Positions 1 through 8,242 are shown, numbered from the stretch's first letter. The stretch is DNA of 64,000 nt from Subtercola sp. PAMC28395 (GCF_018889995.1 NZ_CP076547.1:2232001-2296000); one strand, 5' to 3'. A program made the numbers and translations. The notes: generated from the letters alone by a model not told the origin.

Positions 1-1009
1 AGACCGACAGATCTGCGTCTTCGGCAACGATGGCTGCGATTTCACGTGACCGGGCCAGGTGATGCTGTTCAGTATCGAGACGCCGTTCGCCGAGACCGGT
101 GAATCGGTAGCCGTGCCCTGGCAGCGCCTGGAACTCGTCGTACGGCGCAATGCGGTCGAGAGAGTGCAGATAGTCGGCGATCGGGTTCGCCTGCTCAGGG
201 TTTGACTGCTCAGCGTTTGACTGCTTCGGGTGCGTCTGCTTCGGGTGTGACTGCGCCCCAGCCTGCCGGTCCGCATCCGGAGACAGGGGAGCAACTCGTG
301 CGCCGAGCCCGAGCCCCGGGTAGAGGGTGGGGAGAACGTGGTCTCCGGTGAAGATCAGCCTGTGCCGGGCATCCACCAGGCACATGTGGCCGGGCGTGTG
401 ACCGGGTGTATGGATGACCAGCAGCTCGTGCCCGGGAATGTCGATCGTTTCGGCGTGAACGACGCCGCGATCGGCTGGTGTCGGCGCAATCGCTGAGCCG
501 AGTCGTGGTGCAGCGAGGAGTTCCGGCCGGCGATCCGCGGGGACGCCCCACGAGTGCAGGAGAATGGCGCGCTCGGGATCGTCTGCCGGGTCACTGCCGC
601 TACTGTTCTGCTGATCGAGAACAGCCTGCTGAGCGAGGACCGCCTGCAGAGCGACGCGCTCGCTCTCGTGCATCACGATCGGGGCACCGGTCGCGGCTCG
701 GAGTCGCGCTGCCATTCCGAGGTGGTCGATGTGCAGGTGTGTGACAATGATCGACTCAATGGCATCGTTTGTCGAGCCGAACGAGGTGAGGGCCGCCCTG
801 AGACGGGCAAAGTTGTCGTCGGAGTCCCACCCGGGGTCGATGATGTGAACGGCCCCGGCAGAGTCGACAATGAAGTAGCTCAGCGTGTACGGCACGTGGC
901 TCGAGGGAATGGGCTGTGGCACCACGAAGACACCGGGTGCCAGTGATCCGGGCTGTGGAAGGGTGCCGCCGAGCGATGATCGGTACTCGTGTTCGCTCAC
1001 AGGCTGCAT
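1..1009 (-). CDS. MBL-fold metallo-hydrolase (3' end outside window)
   Basis: Metallo-beta-lactamase-fold protein, 336 codons visible and still open at the left edge. The metal-binding signature THLHIDH is at residues 90-96 (H91, H93, D95, H96). Further on, HTPGHTPGH supplies the second histidine region and FTGDH the bridging aspartate. This pattern fits glyoxalase-II-like or lactonase-like hydrolases, but the substrate cannot be told. ATG 1009 is the first start after an in-frame TAG and has no strong Shine-Dalgarno sequence. Near the C-terminus a 4 x 15-bp tandem repeat (191-250) encodes a Gln-rich low-complexity insert just before the last conserved segment. The gene is divergent from the luciferase-like gene at 1214. 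Confidence 0.85.
   Translation of the reverse strand, partial: MQPVSEHEYRSSLGGTLPQPGSLAPGVFVVPQPIPSSHVPYTLSYFIVDSAGAVHIIDPGWDSDDNFARLRAALTSFGSTNDAIESIIVTHLHIDHLGMAARLRAATGAPIVMHESERVALQAVLAQQAVLDQQNSSGSDPADDPERAILLHSWGVPADRRPELLAAPRLGSAIAPTPADRGVVHAETIDIPGHELLVIHTPGHTPGHMCLVDARHRLIFTGDHVLPTLYPGLGLGARVAPLSPDADRQAGAQSHPKQTHPKQSNAEQSNPEQANPIADYLHSLDRIAPYDEFQALPGHGYRFTGLGERRLDTEQHHLARSREIAAIVAEDADLSV
191..250. repeat. 4 x 15-bp in-frame tandem repeat
   Basis: Four consecutive 15-bp units (starting 191, 206, 221 and 236) of the type CTGCTCAGGGTTTGA, with several substitutions in the later two. They lie inside the MBL-fold gene and keep its frame, coding for a repeated five-residue Gln-rich motif on the minus strand. 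Confidence 0.8.
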
Positions 1010-1050
1010 CGTGGTCCCAGACTACTCCCGCAGCAATTCGCCTCACTCGG

Positions 1051-1130
1051 TGCTGAACGGTGCTGAACGGTGGGGAAGGGTGCTGAACGGTGGGGAAGGG
1101 CGCCGAAGGACGCGGAAGGACGGGCGGAAT
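1051..1130. repeat. 10-bp-period tandem repeat in a divergent intergenic region
   Basis: Units with an exact 10-bp period: TGCTGAACGG at 1051, 1061 and 1081, TGGGGAAGGG at 1071 and 1091, then decayed units CGCCGAAGGA and CGCGGAAGGA. The array lies between the divergent MBL-fold and luciferase-like genes, so it could affect their promoters. A regulatory role is only inference. Confidence 0.75.
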
Positions 1131-1213
1131 AAATCGCGTTGCAGCACGTTGTACTGCATGCAAACGCATGAATATGTAGTCTTGCAACGCAGAAGAGCGA
1201 ATGGAGAAGCACA

Positions 1214-2350
1214 ATGACGCAGCAGGCTGAGATGACAACAGTGGCCGAGATGACAACGGTGGCCGAGATCGAGTTCGGCCTCGACACCTTCGGTGATGTC
1301 ACCCAGACGCCAGACGGCCGGCCCGTCTCCCAGGCGCAGGTGATCCGCAACGTCGTCGACGAAGGCGTGCTCGCCGACCAGGTCGGCCTCAGCTTCTTCG
1401 GAGTCGGTGAACACCACCGCGAAGACTTCGCAGTGTCTGCCCCCGACGTGGTACTCGCCGCCATCGCTGCACGCACGTCGAGCATCCATCTCGGTTCTGC
1501 GGTCACGGTATTGAGCTCTGATGACCCCGTGCGGGTGTTTCAGCGTTTCTCAACGCTCGACGCGATCTCGAACGGCCGTGCAGAGGTGATTCTGGGGCGC
1601 GGTTCGTTCACCGAATCGTTCCCGTTGTTCGGTTATGACCTCGCTGACTACGAGCGCCTGTTCGAGGAGAAACTCGAACTGTTCGCTTCGCTCATCACTG
1701 AGAAGCCGGTCACGTGGAGCGGCACCACTCGTGCCTCGCTCACCGACCAGTCGGTCTTTCCGCTCACGGAGAGCGGCTCGCTTCGCACCTGGGTCGGTGT
1801 GGGCGGAAGCCCGGAATCGGTTGTTCGCACTGCGAGCTATGGCATGCCGATGATGCTCGCGATCATCGGTGGTTCGCCTGTGCGGTTCGCGCCGTATGTC
1901 GACCTGTACAAGCAGGCGCTTGCTCAGCTCGAGACACCCCTGCTGCCGATCGGCATGCACTCTCCCGGATTCGTCGCCGACACCGATGTCGATGCACGCA
2001 ATGAATTCTTCCCGCACTACCAGGCCATGCACGCGCGAATCGGTGCCAGCCGCGGCTGGCCGCCCCTGACGCGGCTGCAGTTCGACGCCGAGGCGAGCCC
2101 GGAAGGGGCGCTCTATGTCGGATCACCCGACACGGTCGCTCAGAAGATTGCCCGCAACGTTGCTGCGCTCGGCGTCAACAGGTTCGACATGAAGTACGGA
2201 GCGGGAACCCTCTCGCACGAGAGCATGATGAAGAACATCGAGCTGTACGGAACGCGCGTGGTGCCCCAGGTGCGCGAACGCCTCGCTGAACTCGACGCTC
2301 AGCCACAGGGTGGGGCGCCGGCTGCAGCGTCATCAGGGGTGACCGTCTAG
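1214..2350 (+). CDS. LLM-class flavin-dependent oxidoreductase (luciferase-like)
   Basis: 378 aa luciferase-like monooxygenase-fold protein. The start EFGLDTFGD is followed by FFGVGEHHREDFAVS (the GEHH segment typical of LLM enzymes), LGSAVTVLSSDDPVR and AEVILGRGSFTESF, which form the TIM-barrel flavin-binding region. It probably uses FMN with a separate reductase, or F420; the sequence does not decide. GGAG lies about 8 bp before ATG 1214. An 18-bp direct duplication (1229-1246 and 1247-1264) repeats MTTVAE, so ATG codons at 1232 and 1250 are alternative starts. The gene converges on the SDR gene with only one base between the stop codons. Confidence 0.87.
   Translation: MTQQAEMTTVAEMTTVAEIEFGLDTFGDVTQTPDGRPVSQAQVIRNVVDEGVLADQVGLSFFGVGEHHREDFAVSAPDVVLAAIAARTSSIHLGSAVTVLSSDDPVRVFQRFSTLDAISNGRAEVILGRGSFTESFPLFGYDLADYERLFEEKLELFASLITEKPVTWSGTTRASLTDQSVFPLTESGSLRTWVGVGGSPESVVRTASYGMPMMLAIIGGSPVRFAPYVDLYKQALAQLETPLLPIGMHSPGFVADTDVDARNEFFPHYQAMHARIGASRGWPPLTRLQFDAEASPEGALYVGSPDTVAQKIARNVAALGVNRFDMKYGAGTLSHESMMKNIELYGTRVVPQVRERLAELDAQPQGGAPAAASSGVTV
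1229..1264. repeat. 18-bp tandem duplication at a gene start
   Basis: GAGATGACAACAGTGGCC (1229-1246) is followed directly by a copy with one mismatch (1247-1264). It duplicates six codons, including an ATG, near the N-terminus of the luciferase-like protein. Confidence 0.85.
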
Positions 2351-2351
2351 T

Positions 2352-3263
2352 TCAGTGCTCCAGAGCGGACTGCCCTGCCCGTTCGGAGGGCAGCCCGACC
2401 ATCTCGGCACTCAGCTCCCACAGATCGTGGGCCAACAGCGTGTCGTAGGCCCGTTTGTTCGCCTTCTGGATCATCCGCTTCTCGTAGTACTCGCCGCGAA
2501 CCCAGTCGATGCCGGGTCTCGTGGTGGCGAGCCAGTTCAGGGTGTCTGCGCCGCGGTCTGGAGTGAGCATGAGCCGACCGAGTACAGTGCGGTAGACGAA
2601 GCGCAGGTGACTGGTGGAGTCGGCCGCGAAGCTCGTGCCCACGATGCCGGGGTGGAATGCCGCGGTGGCGATCGCCCCGGGTGTTGCAGATTCTGGGCCG
2701 GAATCGCGGTACCGGAAGTCGAGCTCCCTGGTGAAGAGGATGTTCGCGAGCTTCGCATTCCCGTACGCGCGGTTCGGCGAGTACTTCTGCCGGGCATCCA
2801 GATCAGAGAGGTCGAGGCGCCCATAGAGGCTGTTCGCCACGCTCGCGGTGTTGATCACAATCGCTCTGCTCGCTGACAGACGGTCGATGAGCAGGTTGGT
2901 CAGCAGGAACGGCGCGAGGTGATTGACCTGCAGCGTCTTTTCATGGCCGTCGACCGTGTCTTCGCGCTTCGACATGATGCCGCCGGCGTTGTTGGCGAGA
3001 ACATGGATGACCGGGTAGCGCTCGCGGAGGGTCTGGGCGAGGCTGCGAACGTCGTCGAGGCGGGCGAAGTCGGCGATGACGTAGTCACTCGCGAGCTCGC
3101 CGGCGATCGCCCGGGTCTTGCCGGGCGACCGGCCCACGATCACGACGTTGTCGCCGCGCCGTGTGAGGAATCGTGCTGCGGCCGCGCCGATGCCGTCGCT
3201 CGCGCCCGTGATGACCACGGTTCGCGGGGTGAGCGATCCGGGTGTCGCTTCGGGCACGCTCAA
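2352..3263 (-). CDS. SDR-family NAD(P)-dependent oxidoreductase
   Basis: 303 aa short-chain dehydrogenase. It has the nucleotide-binding TGASDGIG (residues 19-26), NNAGG (91-95), catalytic Ser in NTAS (about 141), and YxxxK as Y167-GNA-K171. Overall it resembles retinol-dehydrogenase/WW-domain-oxidoreductase-like SDRs, which reduce carbonyls with NADPH; the substrate is unknown. GRS at 44-46, after the second strand, suggests NADP preference. The start codon overlaps the stop of the upstream aldo/keto reductase by 4 bp (3260-3263), so the two are almost certainly co-transcribed and translationally coupled. Confidence 0.88.
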   Translation of the reverse strand: MSVPEATPGSLTPRTVVITGASDGIGAAAARFLTRRGDNVVIVGRSPGKTRAIAGELASDYVIADFARLDDVRSLAQTLRERYPVIHVLANNAGGIMSKREDTVDGHEKTLQVNHLAPFLLTNLLIDRLSASRAIVINTASVANSLYGRLDLSDLDARQKYSPNRAYGNAKLANILFTRELDFRYRDSGPESATPGAIATAAFHPGIVGTSFAADSTSHLRFVYRTVLGRLMLTPDRGADTLNWLATTRPGIDWVRGEYYEKRMIQKANKRAYDTLLAHDLWELSAEMVGLPSERAGQSALEH

Positions 3264-4132
3264 TTCACTGCCAGCGGATGACTGCCGCCCCGGCCGGCCT
3301 CACCCTGGTCGAGCCCGGCTATCGCGCTGAGCTCGGCATCGGTGAGTTCGAAGTCGAACACGTCGAAGTTCTCGGCCATCCGGTCTCGGTTGTTCGACTT
3401 CGGAATGACGATGGTGCCCAGCTGCAGGTGCCACCGGAGGATGACCTGGGGCACAGTCTTTCCGTGTGCCTCGGCGATCGCGAGCAACTCGGTCGAGGAG
3501 TTGATCCGGCCCTGGCCGAGGGGACCCCAGGCCTCTGTTGCAATGCCGTGGGCCTCGTGGAAGGCGCGCAGCTCGGTCTGCTGGAGATCGACGTGCAACT
3601 CGATCTGGTTGACGGCAGGAACGATCGACGTCTCGGCGAGAAGGGTTTCGAGGTGCGGGATCATGAAGTTCGAGACGCCGATCGCCTTCGCCCGGCCCGT
3701 GGCGTTGATCGCCTCGAGACTCTTCCAGGCTTTGACGAAGGTGCCGTTCGCCGGCGTCGGCCAGTGGATCAGGTAGAGGTCGACGTAGTCGAGCTTCAGG
3801 CGGGCGAGACTCTTCTCAAAGGCGGATGCGGCGCTGTTCTGATCGGTGTTCCAGAGCTTGGTGGTGATGAAGAGTTCGTCTCTCGGGATGCCGGACTCGG
3901 CAATGGCGTGACCGACCCCCTCTTCGTTGCGGTAGATGGCAGCGGTGTCGAGGTGACGGTATCCGACCTCCAGTGCATCGGTGACGATGCGGCTCGTCTT
4001 GTCGGGGTCGACCTTGAACACCCCGAATCCCAGCTGGGGAATGTCGGTGCCGTTGTTCAGCGGGTAGGTGGGAACAGCGGAGGTGGGAACAGCGGAGTTG
4101 GGAACAGCAGAGTTGGCAGCGCTTGTCGTCAT
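3260..4132 (-). CDS. aldo/keto reductase
   Basis: 290 aa aldo/keto reductase of the 2,5-diketo-D-gluconate reductase type. The catalytic tetrad is visible: D62 and Y67 in LDTAAIY, K92 in TTKLW, H123 in LIHWP. GVSNF and IPKSNN, the NADPH-binding elements, are also present. The protein is probably a soluble NADPH-dependent reductase of small carbonyls. About 22 N-terminal residues are low-complexity (SAVPNSAVPTSAVPT), coded by 15-bp tandem repeats. The conserved part begins near YPLNNGTDIPQLGFG, so the true start could lie downstream. It is first in a two-gene operon with the SDR. Confidence 0.9.
   Translation of the reverse strand: MTTSAANSAVPNSAVPTSAVPTYPLNNGTDIPQLGFGVFKVDPDKTSRIVTDALEVGYRHLDTAAIYRNEEGVGHAIAESGIPRDELFITTKLWNTDQNSAASAFEKSLARLKLDYVDLYLIHWPTPANGTFVKAWKSLEAINATGRAKAIGVSNFMIPHLETLLAETSIVPAVNQIELHVDLQQTELRAFHEAHGIATEAWGPLGQGRINSSTELLAIAEAHGKTVPQVILRWHLQLGTIVIPKSNNRDRMAENFDVFDFELTDAELSAIAGLDQGEAGRGGSHPLAVN
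4065..4120. repeat. 15-bp tandem repeat coding the reductase N-terminus
   Basis: Units GAGGTGGGAACAGCG and variants start at 4065, 4080 and 4095, with a partial unit at 4110. They are in frame with the aldo/keto reductase and code for repeated Ser-Ala-Val-Pro-Thr. Confidence 0.8.
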
Positions 4133-4195
4133 GTTTCAAGCTTAGGCAGCTATCGTCTGTCTGTACGAGTTGTGCGTGCCTGCTGTGAAGCCAGT

Positions 4196-4229
4196 GCCGC
4201 GATATCCCGGTTGCCGTGATATCCCTGTT
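4196..4229. repeat. 2 x 17-bp tandem repeat upstream of the J-domain gene
   Basis: GCCGCGATATCCCGGTT (4196-4212) is repeated as GCCGTGATATCCCTGTT (4213-4229) in the 120-bp divergent spacer before the J-domain gene. Each copy contains the palindrome GATATC. No clear promoter consensus could be read around it. Confidence 0.6.
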
Positions 4230-4252
4230 GAGAAGTGAGTTGAGTCCCAGCG

Positions 4253-5251
4253 ATGCCCGAGAGCCCGGCAGCCCAGAGCGCCTACGACGTACTCGGTGTG
4301 AGCCCGACGTCGACGGAAGACGAGCTCCGTCGCGCCTACCGGCTGCGACTGCGCGAGACACACCCCGACACCGGCGGAAGCGCCACGCAGTTTCAGGCTG
4401 TCCAAGTAGCGTGGAGCCGCATCGGCACAGCCGCCGACCGTGCGATCTACGACGCAGGTTCCGGCAACCGTTTCGACCGATCTGGTGGCGAAACGGGGGC
4501 TGGACGGGGCTCTGGTTCAGGCGGAGGTGCGGGCTCGGGGATGGGTAGCCGAGCATCCGGTGCCTCGCAGGGCACACCGTCGACCCTGAAAGCGCGATCG
4601 TTCGGGCACCCCGGCGGAGACGAGCGTGTGCACTACCTCACGCTGATGCGCGAATGGGTCGGTAGGGGAGTTGAACTGAAGGACCCGTACGACCCGGCAT
4701 TGGTGCGGTCGGCCCCGCGGGAGATTCGCCGCTGGCTCGCCAAAGCCATCGCCGAGGAGGAGACGGCACGGATCGTCTCGACGATGGGCATCGGGTTCAC
4801 AGTCTGGAACAACGTGCTGGTCGGTCGGACCGGCGAGAACATCGACCATGTGGTACTGGGGCCGGCGGGACTGTTCGCAATCGCCTCGCATGACTGGGGG
4901 AGTGAGGTGCGCCTGTCGAAGTCCGAACTCGTCGGTGACGACATCGCCGACGACGAAGAGCCTCTCAGGAACCTGGGCCAGAGCTCACGGATGCTCTCGA
5001 AGTCGCTCGGCGTGAAATTCACCGCTCTCGTGGTGGTCGTGCCCGACGAAGATCTGGCAGTGGGGTACGCCCAGGTCGAGCGCGGGCGTATCGCCGGAGC
5101 GGTCGTCGTACGCCGTTCTGTTCTGCCGCAGTTGCTGCGGAACGGGGTCTCCGGCGTTGTTCCGGGCGGGCGTGGCGGGCCGGAGCGGGCGAGCGTTGAC
5201 CGCATCTTCGAGTTGCGCTCGCGACTGCAGGATTCCATCCGCTTCGTCTAG
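4253..5251 (+). CDS. J-domain protein with a C-terminal NERD-like domain
   Basis: 332 aa. Residues about 10-70 are a DnaJ domain with the HPD tripeptide at 37-39, which stimulates the ATPase of a DnaK-type Hsp70. A Gly/Ser/Ala-rich linker follows (about 75-110). The C-terminal half contains GENIDHVVLGPAGLFAI (about 195-211), which resembles the core of NERD (nuclease-related) domains. D198 is kept, but the usual E-x-K that completes the nuclease site reads A211-S-H213, so catalysis is doubtful. No zinc-finger or substrate domain of classical DnaJ is present. The gene stands alone, and a 13-bp repeat containing its stop codon follows it. The J domain is certain; the NERD assignment is by motif only. 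Confidence 0.82.
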   Translation: MPESPAAQSAYDVLGVSPTSTEDELRRAYRLRLRETHPDTGGSATQFQAVQVAWSRIGTAADRAIYDAGSGNRFDRSGGETGAGRGSGSGGGAGSGMGSRASGASQGTPSTLKARSFGHPGGDERVHYLTLMREWVGRGVELKDPYDPALVRSAPREIRRWLAKAIAEEETARIVSTMGIGFTVWNNVLVGRTGENIDHVVLGPAGLFAIASHDWGSEVRLSKSELVGDDIADDEEPLRNLGQSSRMLSKSLGVKFTALVVVVPDEDLAVGYAQVERGRIAGAVVVRRSVLPQLLRNGVSGVVPGGRGGPERASVDRIFELRSRLQDSIRFV

Positions 5252-5300
5252 TCGCTTCGTCCAGTCGTTTCGTGTACTTGCTTCGTGTACTCGCTTCGCG
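5240..5300. repeat. 13-14-bp tandem repeat that includes the J-domain gene stop
   Basis: CGCTTCGTCTAGT (5240-5252, holding the last codons and TAG) is followed by CGCTTCGTCCAGT (5253-5265) and decayed copies at 5266 and 5280. The rest of the spacer to 5510 has no gene. A possible 5' leader of the next gene occupies its last 120 bases. Confidence 0.7.
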
Positions 5301-5510
5301 CCGCATCCTGGGGCACCTCAACAGAACCTGAAAGTTCGCGTCACGATGTGACAAATTGGTAACGAACGCATAACCTCGAGGAGTCGCTTCTTTCACCCGA
5401 AGAGAGAAACGACGGGTACGGCTGCCCTTTTCGCCGTTCCCGCGTGTGCCGGTGAGACCCACCTCGCGCGCAGCACCATCGCACCGCCATGCACCAGGAG
5501 ACATCTACAC

Positions 5511-6923
5511 GTGACTGATTCGAGCGAAATACCAGAAGGCCTCAGGCATCTGGTACCAACAACTCGAATCGATGCTCCCAGTGATGCGATCCCTGCTCTC
5601 AGGGCCACTGATGCCGGAATGACGGTGAGCCGCAGAGAACTCCGCATGCGTGAACTCGCCCACTCCGTGACGGCGGCGCCGATTGCTCCGGCCGGTGCGC
5701 CCGCAGCCGAGACGCGGCGTGAACGTCGAATGCGCGAGCTGGCGGGTATGTCGGCAGCGGCTTCGGCTCTCTCTGAGGCACCCGCCGCTGCGACTCCGGT
5801 GACTGCGATTTCGGTGCCCGAGATTCTTGCAACCGAGATTCCCGCAACTGCACGAGCTCTTCCACGAGCGGCGACTTTCGCAGTGCCCACGGCTTCAGTA
5901 CCCACGGCTTCAGTACCGACAGATTCTGCGCCGACAGTTGCCGTGCCGACAGCTGCGGTAGCCACGGCCGCCGTGCCGACCGTCAGCGTGTCGATCTCGG
6001 CAGCGCCGATCGCCTCGATGCCGACAGCGACAGCAGCTGCATCCGCCGCCGCGCCCCGGATCGAGAGACTGACTGGCGCGACAGAGCCCCGCCGGGCTGG
6101 AGCGTCCATTCGCCACACTGCCCCGGGGCCGGCGGCCCGGCCCAATCACAAGCATCGCGGTGCCGGTCCACGGGATCGCAAGCGCACAATCGCGAGCACC
6201 GTCGTCATGGTGGCAACGGCCGGTCTGGTCGCCACCCTGGCACTTCCGGCCTACGCCTACTCGGATTCGAATTCCGTGACCAATGCCAACCTCTCTGCGT
6301 CGAGCCAGCTCGGTATCCAGAGCCTCACCGTCTCCGGTATCAACGGCCAGACGTCGCTTCGCGACGGGTACACGACAACCGGCGACATTGCCGCCATGGA
6401 TTCCACCACAGGTTCCACCGTTTCTCCCACAGTGCAGGCGCTGGCGGCCGAACTGGTCGCCGATGTGGCTGCCGGCAAGCTGGTCGGTTCGGTTCCTGAT
6501 CACATCAAGGAGATCCGCAACCTCGCGAACGGTCAGGCTGTCAACGGCTGCGGGGTTGACTACCGTGTGCTTCAGACCATCAAAGTGGCCGTGGACAACT
6601 TCAGCAAGGTCGGCGTGAGTGACATCAATCGCCACTGCACGGGCCAGATCGAGGGGGCGGGCACAGCGTCGTCCCACTATGCCAACGGTGGCGGTCACGC
6701 GGTCGACTTCTACATTCTGAACGGTCACGGACTCACCGGCGCAGATGCCGACTCGCTCAAGCTCATCCGGCTTCTCGACCCGCTCGTTCCTGCCGGCACG
6801 AATGTCGGCCAGGCCGAATGCGGCCGTTCGATCTCGTTGAGCAACATGGTGCAGTTCGACGACACCTGCACCCACCTTCACATCGACTTCGGTGCTGCCC
6901 GAGGCGTGAGCCTCGGCAATTAG
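5511..6923 (+). CDS. membrane-anchored or exported M15-like peptidase-domain protein
   Basis: 470 aa. Residues 1-225 form a cytoplasmic-looking, disordered Ala/Pro/Thr-rich region with two RRExRMRELA motifs and VPTAS-type repeats. A single hydrophobic segment follows (about 226-247) and ends in AYA, a possible signal-peptidase site. The outer part (about 250-470) contains SSHYANGGGHAVDF (H389, D399) and THLHIDF (H455, H457). This spacing resembles the Zn-binding pattern of M15 D-Ala-D-Ala or VanY-type peptidases (SxHxxGxAxD, then HxH), with a three-residue insertion. A role in peptidoglycan trimming is likely but unproven. GTG 5511 is preceded by AGGAG. Tandem copies of its last codons follow the stop. 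Confidence 0.75.
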   Translation: MTDSSEIPEGLRHLVPTTRIDAPSDAIPALRATDAGMTVSRRELRMRELAHSVTAAPIAPAGAPAAETRRERRMRELAGMSAAASALSEAPAAATPVTAISVPEILATEIPATARALPRAATFAVPTASVPTASVPTDSAPTVAVPTAAVATAAVPTVSVSISAAPIASMPTATAAASAAAPRIERLTGATEPRRAGASIRHTAPGPAARPNHKHRGAGPRDRKRTIASTVVMVATAGLVATLALPAYAYSDSNSVTNANLSASSQLGIQSLTVSGINGQTSLRDGYTTTGDIAAMDSTTGSTVSPTVQALAAELVADVAAGKLVGSVPDHIKEIRNLANGQAVNGCGVDYRVLQTIKVAVDNFSKVGVSDINRHCTGQIEGAGTASSHYANGGGHAVDFYILNGHGLTGADADSLKLIRLLDPLVPAGTNVGQAECGRSISLSNMVQFDDTCTHLHIDFGAARGVSLGN

Positions 6924-7094
6924 CGCAGGCGTGAGCCTCGGCAACTAGCGCAGGCGTGAGCCTCGGCAACTAGCGCAGGCGTGAGCCTCAGCAACTAGCG
7001 CAGGCGTGAGCCTCAGCAATTAGCGCAGGCGTGAGCCTCGGCAACTAGCGCAGCCGTCAGGTGGTTCAGGCGTGAGCCTCAGCAGCTGTCGTCA
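6903..7094. repeat. 25-bp tandem repeats copying the 3' end of the upstream gene
   Basis: Six contiguous 25-bp units (6903, 6928, 6953, 6978, 7003, 7028) of the form GGCGTGAGCCTCGGCAACTA plus GCGCA. A decayed seventh copy begins at 7069 after 16 unrelated bases. Unit 1 is coding: it spells the last residues (GVSLGN) and the stop codon of the M15-like gene. Units differ only at a few positions (CGG/CAG, AAT/AAC). There are no spacers, so this is not a CRISPR array. Confidence 0.95.
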
Positions 7095-7133
7095 GCACCT
7101 CACCCTCAGAGCCAGGTTCAAACCGCACTCCAC

Positions 7134-7796
7134 TCACCTGAGGCCTCCGGGGACAGGCTGGGGGCACTGCCTGTTGATGGCCGCCCACTCCGATTCGGGC
7201 ATGTTCTGACTGAGCGTCGCGAGGTCTGACCCCGCGACGGCGGACCACGGGTGAGTGTCGTACTCGTCGAGGAATGTCTGGAGGGTCGGCGGTTCACCGA
7301 CGGTGTACCCGTGATTCTGAAGGCACGTTCGTTCGGCGAGTTCGGCTTCGTAGAGCAGATTCTTCTGCCGGGCATCGACAGGGAATTCGGCCGTGACAAC
7401 CTGGTTGCACTGCCAGGTGTCTTTCACGTAGAGCTCATACTGTTCGGCGGGGATCGTGGCGCTCGACGCTTCGATTGCCCCGTCGTCGGTCACGGTAACC
7501 TGCCAACCGTGTTCGGTGAGGCAGTGGTAGAGCGCATCGATGACCGGTGAGCCACTGATGGTCAGTCTTGTCGGATCATGAATGACCGGTACGGGCTCTG
7601 ACGGCGACAGCGCGGGCGCTGTGCTCGCGCAGCCCGTCAGGATGGCGACAGCAGCGAGCACTGCGGCGCCGGTGAGCGTTAGGGAGCCGGTGAGCACTGC
7701 ATTACCGGCAGGGCGAAGCGCTCTGCTGGGTTGCCTGGCGACGCGCCGATCGGATGATTGTGGCGGAAAAGCATGAGGCATATAGTGAGGATTCAT
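7134..7796 (-). CDS. putative lipoprotein
   Basis: 220 aa from ATG 7796. Residues 33-52 are hydrophobic and run into the lipobox LTGC (53-56), so the protein is probably diacylated on C56 and held on the outer face of the membrane. The mature part is about 165 aa with four more cysteines (CLTEHGW, WQCNQ, RTCLQ, RQCPQ), perhaps two disulfides. I do not recognise the domain. In-frame codons extend to 7919, but the upstream part looks non-coding; an ATG at 7781 is an alternative start. It is divergent from the secreted small protein at 7919 and may belong to the same locus. Confidence 0.72.
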   Translation of the reverse strand: MNPHYMPHAFPPQSSDRRVARQPSRALRPAGNAVLTGSLTLTGAAVLAAVAILTGCASTAPALSPSEPVPVIHDPTRLTISGSPVIDALYHCLTEHGWQVTVTDDGAIEASSATIPAEQYELYVKDTWQCNQVVTAEFPVDARQKNLLYEAELAERTCLQNHGYTVGEPPTLQTFLDEYDTHPWSAVAGSDLATLSQNMPESEWAAINRQCPQPVPGGLR

Positions 7797-7918
7797 CACC
7801 ACCAGAATCCCACTGAATTCACCCACCGTCAACCCTCTGCCTAGCCCTGGCTTATTCCGCAGGACGGTCGTCGGGAGCGCTGTGGCGCGGCCAGCAGTGG
7901 GCAACGAAAGGAACAACA

Positions 7919-8242
7919 ATGAAGATCATTCCAGGCGCTCTAGCGGTGCTTGCCATCACTGGCACCGTGGTGCTCTGCGGCGCTGCGGGCGCGAACGCGA
8001 ACTCGGCGAATTTCGGCTCGCAGGTGTGCGGATTCGGTGGTCCGTCGGCAGCCTCGACCGCCTATGTGAACGGCACGAGCATCCATCATCACCAGGCCAA
8101 CGCGGTCGACTGGTCGAGTCGCACCTTCGGGGCGGGATTTCACCGCTTCTCCTCGGGAAATGGGGTCGTCACGATGCAGATCAGTTTTCCCACCGGCACG
8201 GAGACGGGCTACGCATTCTCGTGCGCAGACGGGTCGTTCTGA
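7919..8242 (+). CDS. small secreted two-cysteine protein (candidate bacteriocin-like peptide)
   Basis: 107 aa with a clear Sec signal peptide: MKII, a hydrophobic core (about 6-22), then GANANS with a likely cut after ANA (about residue 28). The mature part is about 80 aa, with one Cys near each end (VCGFGG and FSCADG, a possible disulfide), a SIHHHQANAVDW motif and a Gly/Phe-rich core. GAAAGG lies just before ATG 7919. The order small secreted protein - peptidoglycan-binding adaptor - ABC ATPase - FtsX-like permease is what I would expect for lactococcin-972-type loci in actinobacteria. The peptide itself shows only weak likeness to that family, so the bacteriocin role is inference. Confidence 0.7.
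   Translation: MKIIPGALAVLAITGTVVLCGAAGANANSANFGSQVCGFGGPSAASTAYVNGTSIHHHQANAVDWSSRTFGAGFHRFSSGNGVVTMQISFPTGTETGYAFSCADGSF

Noticed and set aside
5340..5510. Possible c-di-AMP (ydaO-type) riboswitch in front of the M15-like gene
   Set aside because: Wall-hydrolase genes of actinobacteria often have one, and pieces such as TAACCTCG and TTCACCCGAA are present, but in the wrong order. A covariance-model search with Rfam RF00379 would decide: a significant hit would support it, none would refute it.
6903..7094. CRISPR-like regular repeat
   Set aside because: The 25-bp units are contiguous, with no spacers, and the first is coding; no cas genes are nearby.
7919..8242. Firm assignment to the lactococcin 972 family
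   Set aside because: The size, signal peptide and neighbours fit, but the diagnostic core residues could not be aligned by eye, so only a candidate role is reported.
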